Assembly (NCBI RefSeq): GCF_018449675.1 | Contig: NZ_JAAVUZ010000005.1 | Span: 124,001-188,000 of the forward strand | DNA from: Glaciihabitans sp. dw_435 | Lineage (GTDB): Bacteria > Actinomycetota > Actinomycetes > Actinomycetales > Microbacteriaceae | Reading direction: 5' to 3' | DNA length: 64,000 bases | In this document: positions 34,260 to 43,221 of the stretch, one piece after another | How positions within the stretch are numbered: the stretch's first letter is position 1 | Layout of the letters: every line of letters starts with the position of its first letter | Translations under genes and position numbers: made by a program | The notes under the pieces: model-generated | The model's input: only the letters and a program-made list of their open reading frames with translations | Told to the model about the DNA's origin: nothing | The model's database searches: none

Positions 34260-34281
34260 GTCAGTGAAACGGAGAGTGAAC
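34260..34281 (-). promoter_or_regulatory. Possible PHO-box-like direct repeat
   Basis: On the minus strand GTTCAC..TTTCAC, 12 nt apart, about 70-90 bp before the phosphatase start. Similar to the actinobacterial GTTCACC direct-repeat PHO box, but the spacing is 12 instead of 11 and the second unit is imperfect. Confidence 0.35.
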
Positions 34282-34453
34282 AGAAGGTTGCGAATCGGTG
34301 TCGACTGGCCCCCGAATGGGTGTCAAGGCCGCCCGGTATGACGAAAGATGACAGCTGTATGGAGCTACATACGGTTGTATGTACTAGTAACGACTCACGG
34401 CAGAAGTGCCTAATCTGACCTTGCCCCTCTCGCCGAGGAGCCCAAAGAATCGA

Positions 34454-35398
34454 GTGCCCGTGTCCAGCCACATCTACAACGACATCACCGAGGTCTTCGG
34501 AAAGACGCCTCTCGTGCGCCTCAACTCCGTCGCGAAGGGACTTGGCGCCACCGTGCTGGCCAAGCTCGAGTTCTACAATCCCTCCGCGAGCGTCAAGGAC
34601 CGCCTCGGGATTGCGATCGTGGATGCCGCGGAAGCGTCGGGCGAGCTGGGGCCCGGCGGCACCATCGTCGAGGGCACCAGCGGTAACACCGGCATCGCGC
34701 TCGCGATGGTCGGTGCGGCCCGCGGCTACAAGGTCATCCTCACGATGCCCGAGAGCATGAGCAAGGAGCGCCGCATGCTCCTGCGCGCGTACGGCGCAGA
34801 ACTGGTGCTGACGCCGGGCCCGCTCGGCATGAAGGGTGCGGTCGAGGCCGCCGCCGAGATCGTCGCCAACACCCCTGGCGCCATCCTCGCCAAGCAGTTT
34901 GCCAATGAGGCAAACCCTGCCATCCACTACGCGACCACCGGCCCCGAGGTCTGGGAAGACACCGACGGCGCTGTCGACATCTTGGTTGCTGGCATCGGCA
35001 CGGGCGGAACGATCACGGGTGCGGGCAACTACCTCAAGGAGAAGAAGCCCGAGATTCAGATCGTTGCCGTCGAACCGGAAGAATCCGCCATCCTGAACGG
35101 CGGAGCCCCCGGACCCCACAAGATCCAGGGCATCGGCGCAAACTTCGTTCCCGAGATCCTCGACCGCGATGTGTACAGCGAAGTCATCGACATCAACATC
35201 ACGCAGTCGGTCGCGATGGCTCGCCGTCTCGCCGCCGAAGAGGGAATCCTCGCCGGCATCTCGTCGGGCGCAACGGTCGAGGCCGCGCTGCAGCTGGCCG
35301 CCCGCCCCGAGAACGCGGGCAAGACGATCGTCGTTGTTGTCGCAAGCTTCGGCGAGCGGTACCTGTCGACGGTTCTCTACGAAGACCTCGTCGACTAG
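34454..35398 (+). CDS. cysK: Cysteine synthase A (O-acetylserine sulfhydrylase)
   Basis: 314 residues. Makes cysteine from O-acetylserine and sulfide with PLP. Lys48 in SASVKDR carries the cofactor; TSGNTGIAL binds the substrate carboxylate and [10 protein letters not shown] the PLP phosphate; the C-terminal [11 protein letters not shown] is typical. The start GTG at 34454 has GAGGAG 13 nt upstream; a second GTG two codons later (34460) is equally possible, while a longer start at 34406 adds 16 residues unlike the family. cysE follows 21 bp downstream on the same strand, so they form an operon for cysteine synthesis. Confidence 0.96.
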   Translation: MPVSSHIYNDITEVFGKTPLVRLNSVAKGLGATVLAKLEFYNPSASVKDRLGIAIVDAAEASGELGPGGTIVEGTSGNTGIALAMVGAARGYKVILTMPESMSKERRMLLRAYGAELVLTPGPLGMKGAVEAAAEIVANTPGAILAKQFANEANPAIHYATTGPEVWEDTDGAVDILVAGIGTGGTITGAGNYLKEKKPEIQIVAVEPEESAILNGGAPGPHKIQGIGANFVPEILDRDVYSEVIDINITQSVAMARRLAAEEGILAGISSGATVEAALQLAARPENAGKTIVVVVASFGERYLSTVLYEDLVD

Positions 35399-35418
35399 GA
35401 CTGGATTTCCCGAACACC

Positions 35419-36018
35419 GTGGCACCTCAGGCAGCAACCCAGGGCGTCTTCGCGCGCCTGCGTGAAGACATCGCGACCGCGCGCCGCCGTGACCCCGCGG
35501 CCCGATCCAACGCGGAGGTGCTGCTGGGGTACTCCGGGTTGCACGCCATCTGGGGATACCGCCTCGCACACGGGCTGTGGGAGCGGCGCGCGTTTCTGCG
35601 CGCCCGCCTGCTCTCACAGTTCGTGCGCTTCCTCACCGGCGTAGAGATCCACCCGGGCGCGACCATTGGCCGCCGCTTCTTCATCGACCACGGCATGGGC
35701 GTCGTCATCGGTGAAACCGCCGAGATCGCCGATGACGTGATGCTGTACCACGGCGTCACCCTCGGCGGCCGGAGCATGGCCCACGTCAAACGCCACCCCA
35801 CGCTCGGCGAGCACGTGGTCGTCGGCACCGGCGCGACCATCCTCGGCCCGATCACCGTCGGGGCGCACTCGGTGGTGGGTGCCCAGGCGGTCGTGCTGCA
35901 CGATGCGCCCGAGCGCTCGATCCTTACGGGCATCCCCGCGGTCGCGCGGCCCCGCTCCGGGTCATCCGTTCCCGTCGACGCTGCCTTCTATACAGACGCC
36001 GCGATCTACTACATCTAG
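35419..36018 (+). CDS. cysE: Serine O-acetyltransferase
   Basis: 199-residue short-form CysE. Transfers acetyl from acetyl-CoA to serine, making the CysK substrate. N-terminal helical part (1-70) with [30 protein letters not shown], then the left-handed beta helix with hexapeptide repeats: [55 protein letters not shown]. The C-terminus ends DAAIYYI; a final Ile is what inserts into the CysK active site in the cysteine synthase complex, consistent with the operon. Start GTG at 35419. Confidence 0.96.
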   Translation: MAPQAATQGVFARLREDIATARRRDPAARSNAEVLLGYSGLHAIWGYRLAHGLWERRAFLRARLLSQFVRFLTGVEIHPGATIGRRFFIDHGMGVVIGETAEIADDVMLYHGVTLGGRSMAHVKRHPTLGEHVVVGTGATILGPITVGAHSVVGAQAVVLHDAPERSILTGIPAVARPRSGSSVPVDAAFYTDAAIYYI

Positions 36019-36077
36019 CGTGCATTGTTGGCGTCAAGCCCCCGTGCGGGACGCCGTCCATGCGGTGAAATTGGGAG

Positions 36078-36305
36078 GTGGCCCGTCCGAACAACTACCT
36101 CTCGATTCCCGCGGCGGCGAAGCGTGTGAAAAAGTCGAAGCGCACCATCGAGGCGTGGATTCACGAGGGTCGCAACAGCAAGCGGCTCCCCGCCGTGTAC
36201 TTTCTCGACGTGCCGTACGTGGACGAGAAGGTCCTCCTCGCCTTCGCCGAAATGCCCGACATGGCGGATGACCCGGGCGGCGACTCCTCCCCAGCGAAGA
36301 AGTAG
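36078..36305 (+). CDS. Small helix-turn-helix protein
   Basis: 75 residues. Residues 7-60 read as an excisionase/MerR-like winged helix: YLSIPAAAKRVKKSKRTIEAWIHEGRNSKRLPAVYFLDVPYVDEKVLLAFAE. Acidic/Pro tail after. Start is GTG 36078, the only one after an in-frame TGA at 36066; GGGAG ends directly at the start, too close to act as a normal ribosome site, so the initiation mode is unclear. It lies between cysE and recQ on the same strand. Homologs are common in Microbacteriaceae but without assigned role. Could be a DNA-binding regulator; target unknown. Confidence 0.65.
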   Translation: MARPNNYLSIPAAAKRVKKSKRTIEAWIHEGRNSKRLPAVYFLDVPYVDEKVLLAFAEMPDMADDPGGDSSPAKK

Positions 36306-36361
36306 CCCGGGTTCGGTGCACAGGCGGCACCGGGTCGGTGGTCTCTCGTAAACTCGAGGCC

Positions 36362-38164
36362 ATGACACCAGCGCTTTCCGTCCTCGAGAAAACGTTTGGC
36401 TACGATGCGTTCCGCGGTGACCAGGCCGAGATCATCGAGACGCTCATCGAGGGTGGAGACGCCCTCGTTCTGATGCCCACCGGTGGCGGCAAGTCTCTCT
36501 GCTACCAGATCCCCTCCCTCGTGCGGCCGGGAACGGGTGTGGTGATCTCCCCGCTCATCGCCCTGATGCAAGACCAGGTCGACGCGCTCACCGCGGTCGG
36601 TGTGCGGGCCGGTTTCCTCAACTCCACCCAAGACGCCGCCGAGCGCCGCCGGGTCGAAGACGCCTACGTCAACGGCGAGCTCGACATGCTCTACCTCGCG
36701 CCCGAGCGCCTGCGTATCTCGTCGACCGCCGAGCTGCTCGACCGCGGCACCATCGCCCTGTTCGCGATCGACGAGGCGCACTGCGTGTCCCAGTGGGGCC
36801 ACGACTTCCGTCCCGACTACCTGCAGCTGTCGATGCTGCACGAGCGCTGGCCCACGGTTCCCCGCATCGCGCTCACGGCAACGGCGACCGAGCTCACGCA
36901 CCACGAGATCACCAACCGACTCGACCTCAGCAACGCCCGGCACTTCGTGTCGAGCTTCGACCGTCCCAACATCCAGTACCGCATCGAGCCGAAGAACCAG
37001 CCGCTGCAGCAGCTTCTGTCGCTCATCCGCACCGAGCACTCCGGCGATGCGGGCATCGTTTACTGCCTGTCCCGCGCCTCGGTCGAGAAGACCGCCCAGT
37101 TCCTCGTCGAGCAGGGCATCACCGCGCTCCCGTATCACGCGGGACTCGACGCGGCAGTGCGCTCCCGCAATCAGTCCCGGTTCCTGCGCGAAGACGGCAT
37201 CGTCATGGTCGCCACGATCGCGTTCGGCATGGGCATCGACAAACCCGATGTGCGCTTTGTTGCCCACCTCGACCTCCCCAAGAGCGTGGAGGGTTATTAC
37301 CAGGAGACCGGTCGCGCCGGCCGCGACGGCCTCCCGTCGACCGCCTGGCTCGCCTACGGTCTGCAAGACGTCGTGCAGCAGCGCCGCATGATCGACCAGA
37401 GCGAGGGTGACCGTGCCCACCGCCAGCGCCTCGGGCAACACCTCGACGCCATGCTGGCCCTCTGCGAGACGCTGCAGTGCCGCCGCGTGCAGCTGCTCGC
37501 CTACTTTGGCGAAGAGTCCCAGCCCTGCGGCAACTGCGACACCTGCCTCAGCCCGCCCGTCGGCTGGGACGGCACCGTTCCCGCCCAGAAGCTGCTCTCC
37601 ACCGTCGTGCGTCTGCAGCGCGAACGCAACCAGCGCTTTGGTGCCGGCCAGCTCATCGATATTCTTCTCGGCAAGCGCACCCCGCGCGTGATCGAGCAGG
37701 GCCACGACACCATCAGCACCTTCGGCCTCGGCGCAGATCTCAGCGAGCAAGAGTGGCGCGGCGTTGTGCGTCAGCTTCTCGCCCAGGGACTCCTCGCCGT
37801 GCACGGCGATGGCTACGGCACCCTCGTCATCACCGACGCCAGTGCCGCCGTGCTGGCCGGTGCCCGCCCCGTCATGCTGCGCCGTGAGCCCGAGCGTGCG
37901 GCGAAGGCGACCAAACGATCGGCCGTCGCGAGCGAATTGCCGGGTGAGGCCGTTGGCCTGTTCGAGAAGCTGCGCGAGTGGCGTGCCGGTGCTGCGCGAG
38001 AGCAATCCGTTCCCGCCTACATCATTTTTGGGGATGCCACGCTCCGAGGCATCGCGCTCAGCCGACCCGGATCCCTCGCCGAGCTTGCCGGCATCAGCGG
38101 CGTCGGAGAGAAGAAGCTCGAGATGTATGGCGAGCAGCTGCTCGAGGTGGTCAGCGCAGCGTGA
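36362..38164 (+). CDS. recQ: ATP-dependent DNA helicase RecQ
   Basis: 600 residues. 3'-5' helicase in recombinational repair. LMPTGGGKSLCYQIP (Walker A, about 37-51), DEAHCVSQWGHDFRPDY (DEAH box plus the RecQ aromatic loop), SRASVEKTAQFL, YYQETGRAGRDG, then the zinc-binding Cys set CRRVQLLAYFGE..CGNCDTC (about 380-405), a winged-helix domain, and a C-terminal HRDC domain (about 530-600). Start at 36362; the preceding start would add 8 residues. The following acetyltransferase gene overlaps its stop as GTGA. Confidence 0.96.
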   Translation: MTPALSVLEKTFGYDAFRGDQAEIIETLIEGGDALVLMPTGGGKSLCYQIPSLVRPGTGVVISPLIALMQDQVDALTAVGVRAGFLNSTQDAAERRRVEDAYVNGELDMLYLAPERLRISSTAELLDRGTIALFAIDEAHCVSQWGHDFRPDYLQLSMLHERWPTVPRIALTATATELTHHEITNRLDLSNARHFVSSFDRPNIQYRIEPKNQPLQQLLSLIRTEHSGDAGIVYCLSRASVEKTAQFLVEQGITALPYHAGLDAAVRSRNQSRFLREDGIVMVATIAFGMGIDKPDVRFVAHLDLPKSVEGYYQETGRAGRDGLPSTAWLAYGLQDVVQQRRMIDQSEGDRAHRQRLGQHLDAMLALCETLQCRRVQLLAYFGEESQPCGNCDTCLSPPVGWDGTVPAQKLLSTVVRLQRERNQRFGAGQLIDILLGKRTPRVIEQGHDTISTFGLGADLSEQEWRGVVRQLLAQGLLAVHGDGYGTLVITDASAAVLAGARPVMLRREPERAAKATKRSAVASELPGEAVGLFEKLREWRAGAAREQSVPAYIIFGDATLRGIALSRPGSLAELAGISGVGEKKLEMYGEQLLEVVSAA

Positions 38165-38736
38165 CCGAGCCCGCGGCCCGTCGGCTCACCGGCGTCACAC
38201 CGGTCACGACGGATCGCCTTGTTCTTCGCCAGTGGACGGACGCCGACCGCGCTCCCTTCGCCGCCCTGAATGCGGACCCCGAGGTGATGCGACACTTTCC
38301 CGCACCCCTGACGACCGCCGAGTCCGACGCGGCGGTCGACCGCTTCTCCGCCCGGATTACCGACAACGGCTGGGGCCTCTGGGCGGTCGAGCACGATGGC
38401 ACCTTCATCGGGTTCACCGGACTCTCGGTGCCCCCCTTCGAGGCCCCGTTCACCCCGGCAGTTGAGGTGGGCTGGCGTTTCGCCCGCCGGGCGTGGGGAC
38501 ACGGATTCGCGACCGAGGCCGCCCGCGCCGCCGCCGCGGTGGGCTTCGGCGAGCTGGGTCTTGCCGAGATCGTCTCCTTCACAACGGTCGGCAACGAGCG
38601 CTCCCGCGCCGTGATGCGCAGGCTCGGGATGACCCACGACAGCCGTGATGACTTCGAACACCCGAACCTCCCGCCGGGGCATCCGCTTCGCCCGCACGTT
38701 CTGTACCGGTTGTCGGCACCCACCGCACGGAACTAG
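38161..38736 (+). CDS. GNAT acetyltransferase, RimJ/RimL-type
   Basis: 191 residues. Starts TTDRLVLRQWTDADRAPF, the usual opening of RimJ/RimL-like N-acetyltransferases, with EVGWRFARRAWGHGFATEAARAAAAVGF as the acetyl-CoA pyrophosphate loop (RxxGxG/A variant) and TVGNERSRAVMRRLGM. Possible roles are protein N-terminal or small-molecule acetylation; none can be chosen. GTG start overlaps the recQ TGA (GTGA), so it is translated from the recQ mRNA. Its TAG shares CTAG with the stop of the convergent WYL gene. Confidence 0.85.
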   Translation: MTEPAARRLTGVTPVTTDRLVLRQWTDADRAPFAALNADPEVMRHFPAPLTTAESDAAVDRFSARITDNGWGLWAVEHDGTFIGFTGLSVPPFEAPFTPAVEVGWRFARRAWGHGFATEAARAAAAVGFGELGLAEIVSFTTVGNERSRAVMRRLGMTHDSRDDFEHPNLPPGHPLRPHVLYRLSAPTARN

Positions 38737-39713
38737 CGGGACGCCGTCGCCGCGTTGCGGGCGGCGAGCTGCGCGAACGCGGCGGTGAGTTCCGCGGGCT
38801 CGACCACGTCGATGTCCGTGTCGAAGCGGCCGAGGGCCGCGGCCAGGGCCACCCATGACCAGGATCCGACCGTGTATCTGCAGCGGTCGGGTCCCAGATC
38901 CTCGGCGATGCCATCGCCTGCGAACGGGCGCACGGCACCGGCGGGGAGGTGCAGGATGACGGTGCCGGTGCAGGGCCAGGTGTTGTCGCGATCCGACCCC
39001 TTGAACCGGGCCGAGACAAACTCCTGCGCGCCACCGCCGGGCACCACCCGGGGCGTGAAGCGCGGCCCGGTCGGAGTGCGCGGGGCAATGCGGTCCGCGC
39101 GAAAGATGCGCCAATCGTCGCGGGTGAGATCCCAGGCGACAAGGTACCAGCGGCCCTGGGACGTGACGAGATGGTGCGGCTCGACACGATGAGCCGGTCG
39201 GGGCGGGGAGTCGTCCGCGGTGGGGACGCCGCCGGCGTAGTCGAACCGGAGTACCTCCCGGGCGCGGATGGCGGCAGACACGGCAATGAGCACGTCCGGC
39301 GAGACGGAGGGGGCCAAGCCGTCGCCGGGGCGCGGGACGGCGGTGAACTCGAGGCCGGTGAGGCGGTGGCGCAGTCGTGAGGGCATGACCTGCCGCACAG
39401 TGGTCAGCGCACGGAGGGCCGCTTCTCCGATGCCCACGCCCGTGACGGTCGCCGACTGCAGTGCGATGGCGAGGGCAATCACCTGCTCGTCATCGAAGAG
39501 CAGGGGTGGCAGGTCGCTGCCGGCATCAAGGCGGTAGCCGCCATCCGGTCCCATCGTCGCCTGAATGCTGTAGCCCATCTCGCGCAGCCGCTCGACGTCC
39601 CGCCGCACCGTGCGGTGGCTGATCTCCAGCCGCTCGGCGAGCAGCGCTCCCGGCCAGTCGCGCCGCGTCTGCAACAGCGACAGCAGATTGAGGAGACGTG
39701 TCGTTGTGGTCAT
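38733..39713 (-). CDS. WYL-domain transcriptional regulator (DeoR-like HTH)
   Basis: 326 residues of the YafY/PafBC-like class. N-terminal HTH_11 (1-60): RLLNLLSLLQTRRDWPGALLAERLEISHRTVRRDVERLREMGY. The middle WYL domain (about 140-210) has YRxDY-like RFDYAGG and the GRWYLVAWDLTRDDWRIFRADRI ligand strand (W-x-L variant of WYL). A C-terminal WCX-like part follows. Such proteins sense nucleic-acid or other ligands. It is divergent from a PhnB-like VOC gene with 98 bp between; this pairing is common and the VOC protein is its likely target. Confidence 0.88.
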   Translation of the reverse strand: MTTTTRLLNLLSLLQTRRDWPGALLAERLEISHRTVRRDVERLREMGYSIQATMGPDGGYRLDAGSDLPPLLFDDEQVIALAIALQSATVTGVGIGEAALRALTTVRQVMPSRLRHRLTGLEFTAVPRPGDGLAPSVSPDVLIAVSAAIRAREVLRFDYAGGVPTADDSPPRPAHRVEPHHLVTSQGRWYLVAWDLTRDDWRIFRADRIAPRTPTGPRFTPRVVPGGGAQEFVSARFKGSDRDNTWPCTGTVILHLPAGAVRPFAGDGIAEDLGPDRCRYTVGSWSWVALAAALGRFDTDIDVVEPAELTAAFAQLAARNAATASR

Positions 39714-39735
39714 TTCCCCATCGTAATTTCAGTAG

Positions 39736-39752
39736 AGGACCGAAACTGTCCT
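39736..39752. promoter_or_regulatory. Inverted repeat in the WYL/VOC intergenic region
   Basis: AGGAC-CGAAACT-GTCCT, flanked by TAG and AGA, about 60 bp before the VOC start and 23 bp before the WYL start. Candidate operator. Confidence 0.45.
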
Positions 39753-39811
39753 AGACGGCTGTGAGAGTGGATGGTGTCGGGACGAGCCCGGCACGATCAC
39801 TAGGAGCAGAC

Positions 39812-40276
39812 ATGAGCATCGTCACCACCACCCACGTCAACTTCCACGGCGACGCCCGCGACGCCCTTGTGTTCTACCGGTCCGTCTTCGGCGGCGAGGT
39901 CACCATCGCGACGTACGGCGACTTCGGCATGCCCGCGGATGCTCCCGGCGCCGACGGCGTCGTTTTCGGACAGGTGGAGAGCGCCAACGGCTTTCGGGTA
40001 ATGGCCTACGACATTCCCGGCCAGGGCGGCGGAACGGTGGATGCCCCGGGCTCGACCCATCGCGAGAATGGCGTCACCCTCACCACCCAGCCGTTCTTCG
40101 TCGCCGTGCGCGGAGAGACCCTCGACGAGGTGCAGGCCTACTGGTCGACGCTGTCCGTCGGCGCGTCCATCGTCGAACCGCTCGCCGCCTCCGCGTGGAG
40201 CGAGGGGTTCGGCATGCTCACCGACAGCTTCGGAGTGACCTGGATCCTCGACGTCGCGGCGGCGCACGCGGAGTGA
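39812..40276 (+). CDS. VOC-family protein, PhnB/glyoxalase-like
   Basis: 154 residues, one VOC module of the PhnB/3-demethylubiquinone-methyltransferase-like subgroup: VNFHGDARDALVFYRSVFGGEV, SANGFRVMAYDIPGQGG, and the closing SFGVTWILDVA. Metal ligands of true glyoxalases are not all evident, so catalytic activity is uncertain. Start 39812 follows AGGAGCAG 7-12 nt upstream. Divergent from the WYL regulator gene. Inferred to be controlled by it. Confidence 0.8.
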   Translation: MSIVTTTHVNFHGDARDALVFYRSVFGGEVTIATYGDFGMPADAPGADGVVFGQVESANGFRVMAYDIPGQGGGTVDAPGSTHRENGVTLTTQPFFVAVRGETLDEVQAYWSTLSVGASIVEPLAASAWSEGFGMLTDSFGVTWILDVAAAHAE

Positions 40277-40305
40277 CCCGGGCGGGACTGCGGCGCGAAG
40301 TGTGA

Positions 40306-41442
40306 TCAGGCGGTTATCGTGTCGCGTGCGGCCGTGGCGATCACGTCGGTGCTCGATCCGGCGGGACCCATGGCGGTCCGCTGTCGTCGGGCGCCCGATC
40401 CGCGCCGAAGGGTCGTTCGCAGGGCGTTCTGTACGAACCGCTCCTCCTCGCCCGAGCTGAAACTGCCGCGCACGTGGGCGAAGAGCGCGTCGACGGCCAC
40501 GACCGCCGGCACGGGCCGTCCGGTCTCGGGATGCAGGAGAGCGCCATCGAGACCGGACTTGCTCGCCCGCCAGGACGCGAGCCGGAGAAGGGACGTGGAA
40601 ACGGGGTTGGGAGGCATCCCGATCGACCATTCGTCGACCGCGGTTTCAACAAGGGCGCGGGTGATGACCGCAAGCAGCGCGGCATCCGCGGGGTGCAGGC
40701 AGACGTCGGCAATCCGCACCTCAACGGTGGGAGCGTGCCGGGACAGCCGGGCGTCGAAGTAAACCATCCCGGCGTCGAGGGACACATCCGTCGCGAGGAT
40801 GTCGTCGATCTGGCGGTGATAGTCCGAGGCCGAGCCGAAGAGATCGTAGGGGCCCGCGGATGGCCAGCGACCCCACGCCTGATAGCGATAGCTCGCGAAC
40901 CCGGTGTCCGTTCCCTGCCAATAGGGCGAGTTGGTGCTGATCGCGAGGAGCACGGGCAACCACGGGCGAATGCGGTCAAGGGCTGCCACGCCTTCCTCGT
41001 CGGATTGCACCGAGACGTGCACGTGGAATCCGCAGGTCAGCTGCTCGTCCATCGTGAGCCCGAAGCGGTCGTGCATCAGCTGGTAGCGGGGTGAGGCCAC
41101 CAGATGCGGAACGCACGGGAGCGGAGCGGTGGCGACGGCGACCGCCCGGGCTCCCACCTCCCGTGCGGCGGAGTCGGCAGTTCTCCGGCCGTGGAGAATC
41201 GCGGCGAGCAACTCGTCGAACGTCTCCAGAGGCGGACTGATGGCCTCGATCTGCTCGTGCTTCGCCTCGAATTCGAGCACAGCTCCGGCAGTGCTTTCCG
41301 CCCCGCCATCGATGGCATCCAGAATCAGACCGGCGACGGGAACGGGGCTCATTGTCGTGGCATCGACGAGCAGTAGCTCTTCCTCAACGCCGATGGTGCG
41401 GAGACGCCGCCGTGCGGCCGTCGCGGTTGTCTGCAGTGACAT
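40306..41442 (-). CDS. YbdK-type carboxylate-amine ligase (glutamate-cysteine ligase family 2)
   Basis: 378 residues. The opening TIGVEEELLLVDATTMSPVP and the CGFHVHVSVQSDEEGV, APTVEVRIADV and YRYQAWGRWPSAGPYDLF segments mark the GCS2/YbdK family, which has weak glutamate-cysteine ligase activity in Escherichia coli. Whether this one makes gamma-glutamylcysteine is not certain; most Microbacteriaceae use mycothiol, so another amine substrate is likely. Start ATG at 41442, divergent from the NUDIX gene (55 bp gap containing CCAC..GTGG inverted arms). Ends 29 bp from the convergent VOC gene. Confidence 0.85.
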   Translation of the reverse strand: MSLQTTATAARRRLRTIGVEEELLLVDATTMSPVPVAGLILDAIDGGAESTAGAVLEFEAKHEQIEAISPPLETFDELLAAILHGRRTADSAAREVGARAVAVATAPLPCVPHLVASPRYQLMHDRFGLTMDEQLTCGFHVHVSVQSDEEGVAALDRIRPWLPVLLAISTNSPYWQGTDTGFASYRYQAWGRWPSAGPYDLFGSASDYHRQIDDILATDVSLDAGMVYFDARLSRHAPTVEVRIADVCLHPADAALLAVITRALVETAVDEWSIGMPPNPVSTSLLRLASWRASKSGLDGALLHPETGRPVPAVVAVDALFAHVRGSFSSGEEERFVQNALRTTLRRGSGARRQRTAMGPAGSSTDVIATAARDTITA

Positions 41443-41497
41443 GCTTCAAGATAGCCACATTTCCGCGAAAGTGGGATAAAAATCAGGCTCCGCTACG

Positions 41498-42217
41498 GTG
41501 GAACCCGTGAACGCATTTGTCGAGGATGACTCTGTACCAACCGCCCCGTCGGACGCCGGCCAGCCCGGGGTCGATGTTCCCGATCATCGCGGTAGGACAG
41601 GCCTAAATCGGGTGGGACGCGATCTGACCCTCAACGACGGGGTGCGCGTGACCAACGTCGAGCTGATCGGTAACGGCTGGCACGTGCTGCGCCGCACCAC
41701 CTTCGATTTCCGGCACAGCGACGGGCACTGGAGCACGGAGCAGCGGGAGACCTACGACCGCGGGCACGGCGCCACGATCCTGCTGTACGACACCGCCCGG
41801 TCGACCGTACTGCTGTCCCGGCAGTTCCGCTTCCCCGTCTATGTCGATGGCACGAATGACGGAATGCTCATCGAGACGGCGGCGGGACTTCTCGACGATG
41901 ACGACCCCGAGACCGCCATCAGGCGCGAGGCCAGCGAGGAACTCGGCGTGACCGTGGGCGAGATCGAGCACGTGTTCAATGTCTTCATGAGCCCGGGCTC
42001 GGTGACCGAGCGGCTGCACTTCTACGCGGCGCCCTACGCGGACGCGAGCCGCACGAGCGCTGGCGGAGGGCTTGCCGACGAGGGTGAGGACATCGAGGTG
42101 CTGGAACTCGACTTCGCCGAGACCCTCGACATGATCGATGACGGCCGCATCCGGGATGCGAAGACCATCATGCTGCTGCAGTGGGCAGCGCTGCGCGGAC
42201 CGTTCCGCGCGCGCTGA
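41498..42217 (+). CDS. NUDIX hydrolase, NudK/GDP-mannose pyrophosphatase-like
   Basis: 239 residues with a Nudix box at about 130-155 (GLLDDDDPETAIRREASEELGV). The upstream part, GWHVLRRTTFDFRHSDGHWSTEQRETYDRGHGATILLYD.. and LSRQFRFPVYVDGTND, closely follows NudK, which hydrolyses GDP-mannose to GMP and mannose phosphate. The FMSPGSVTERLHFYAAPYA strand is also shared. About 40 N-terminal residues are extra. GTG 41498 is used; a second GTG at 41507 is possible. Convergent with trxA. Confidence 0.85.
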   Translation: MEPVNAFVEDDSVPTAPSDAGQPGVDVPDHRGRTGLNRVGRDLTLNDGVRVTNVELIGNGWHVLRRTTFDFRHSDGHWSTEQRETYDRGHGATILLYDTARSTVLLSRQFRFPVYVDGTNDGMLIETAAGLLDDDDPETAIRREASEELGVTVGEIEHVFNVFMSPGSVTERLHFYAAPYADASRTSAGGGLADEGEDIEVLELDFAETLDMIDDGRIRDAKTIMLLQWAALRGPFRAR

Positions 42218-42241
42218 CCCGCCGCTGGCGAGGTGCTGGCG

Positions 42242-42628
42242 CTACTCGACCGGAGCGGCCGCGGCGGCTTCGCGCTGCGCGGCGATGTCCTTGTGCACTT
42301 GCTCCATGTCGAGGCCGCGGACGGCGTCGATGACCTGGTTGAGGGCCGGGGCGGGGAGGGCGCCGGGCTGCGAGAAGACGAGCACGCCGTCACGGAATGC
42401 CATGAGGGTGGGGATCGACGTGATGCCGGCGGCACCCGCGAGCGCCTGCTGGTCTTCGGTGTCGATCTTGCCGAACGTGATGTCGGGGTTCTCGTTGCTG
42501 GCGGTCTCGTAGATCGGTCCGAACTGCTTGCACGGACCGCACCAGTCCGCCCAGAAGTCGACGAGCACGATGCCCGAGTCGAGGACGGTCTTTTCGAAGT
42601 CGGTTTCGGTCAAAGTCACGGTAGCCAT
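42242..42628 (-). CDS. trxA: Thioredoxin
   Basis: 128 residues: DFWADWCGPCKQF with the redox pair Cys30 and Cys33, cis-Pro in SIPTLMAFRDG, and a C-terminal Ala-rich extension of about 20 residues not usual in TrxA. Reduces protein disulfides using thioredoxin reductase, which is not in this window. No ribosome site precedes the ATG; TAGGCT ends 7 nt before it and could be the -10 of a leaderless mRNA, though I see no good -35 box. Confidence 0.95.
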   Translation of the reverse strand: MATVTLTETDFEKTVLDSGIVLVDFWADWCGPCKQFGPIYETASNENPDITFGKIDTEDQQALAGAAGITSIPTLMAFRDGVLVFSQPGALPAPALNQVIDAVRGLDMEQVHKDIAAQREAAAAAPVE

Positions 42629-42763
42629 GACCCAAGCCTAAAACGTGGAACCCCGCTCCCGCTGGGATGCGGCACGGGGACTCACTGGTTTTCGCTGGCG
42701 GCGTAGGGGAGTAGCCGGCCCCAGTAGTGCGGGATTAAACCCCAGACGATGTAGGCGGCGCGG

Positions 42764-43156
42764 CTACCGGCAGGTGTAGGTGAAACCGTTTTCGTTCCAC
42801 TGTCCCTGGCCGAGCGCATCGCAGAACTCGCTCATGTGGTTGACGGCGTAGATCGCGAAGATGATCAGCAGCACCGAGGCGATCGCGATCAACACGATGA
42901 GGACGCTCGACACGATGATGCCCGCGAGTGCCGGACCGTTCTCGACGCCCGCCCGCTTCGACTGGTTGCGGGCGATGATGCTGAGCACGAGCCCCACGAG
43001 GGGGAAGATCACCGACAGCACGAGGCCGACGATTCCCATGGTCTGGCCCACCGGGGCGGGAGTGGCGTCGTAGGTCTGTGGCGGAGTGGGAGGAGGCGGC
43101 TGCGGGGCTCCGGTGTATGGCTGGGGCGGAGGCTGCTGCGGCTGTTCGTCGGTCAT
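42764..43156 (-). CDS. DUF4190-type small membrane protein
   Basis: 130 residues: a Pro/Gln-rich cytosolic N-terminus (1-38), two membrane helices (about 42-62 and 75-103) with the DUF4190-like pattern GIVGLVLSVIFPLVGLVLSIIARNQSKR..NGPALAGIIVSSVLIV, and a short external tail with two Cys (EFCDALGQGQWNENGFTYTC) that may form a disulfide. Start 43156 is preceded by AAGGAGAAT 3-10 nt away. Role unknown. Confidence 0.72.
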   Translation of the reverse strand: MTDEQPQQPPPQPYTGAPQPPPPTPPQTYDATPAPVGQTMGIVGLVLSVIFPLVGLVLSIIARNQSKRAGVENGPALAGIIVSSVLIVLIAIASVLLIIFAIYAVNHMSEFCDALGQGQWNENGFTYTCR

Positions 43157-43221
43157 CGAATTCTCCTTGGGTTCAGCGAAGAAGCGAGTCATTCCACCGT
43201 ACGACTCGTGACCGCCGCCCG

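Noticed and set aside
34190-35617. A reading frame on the minus strand that fuses antisense sequence to the alkaline phosphatase gene
   Set aside because: It lies opposite cysK and cysE, which are clear + strand genes; the phosphatase has its own ribosome site and signal peptide at 34189.
41450-41475. Inverted arms CCAC..GTGG in the YbdK/NUDIX gap
   Set aside because: Short with a bulge; too weak to call an operator.
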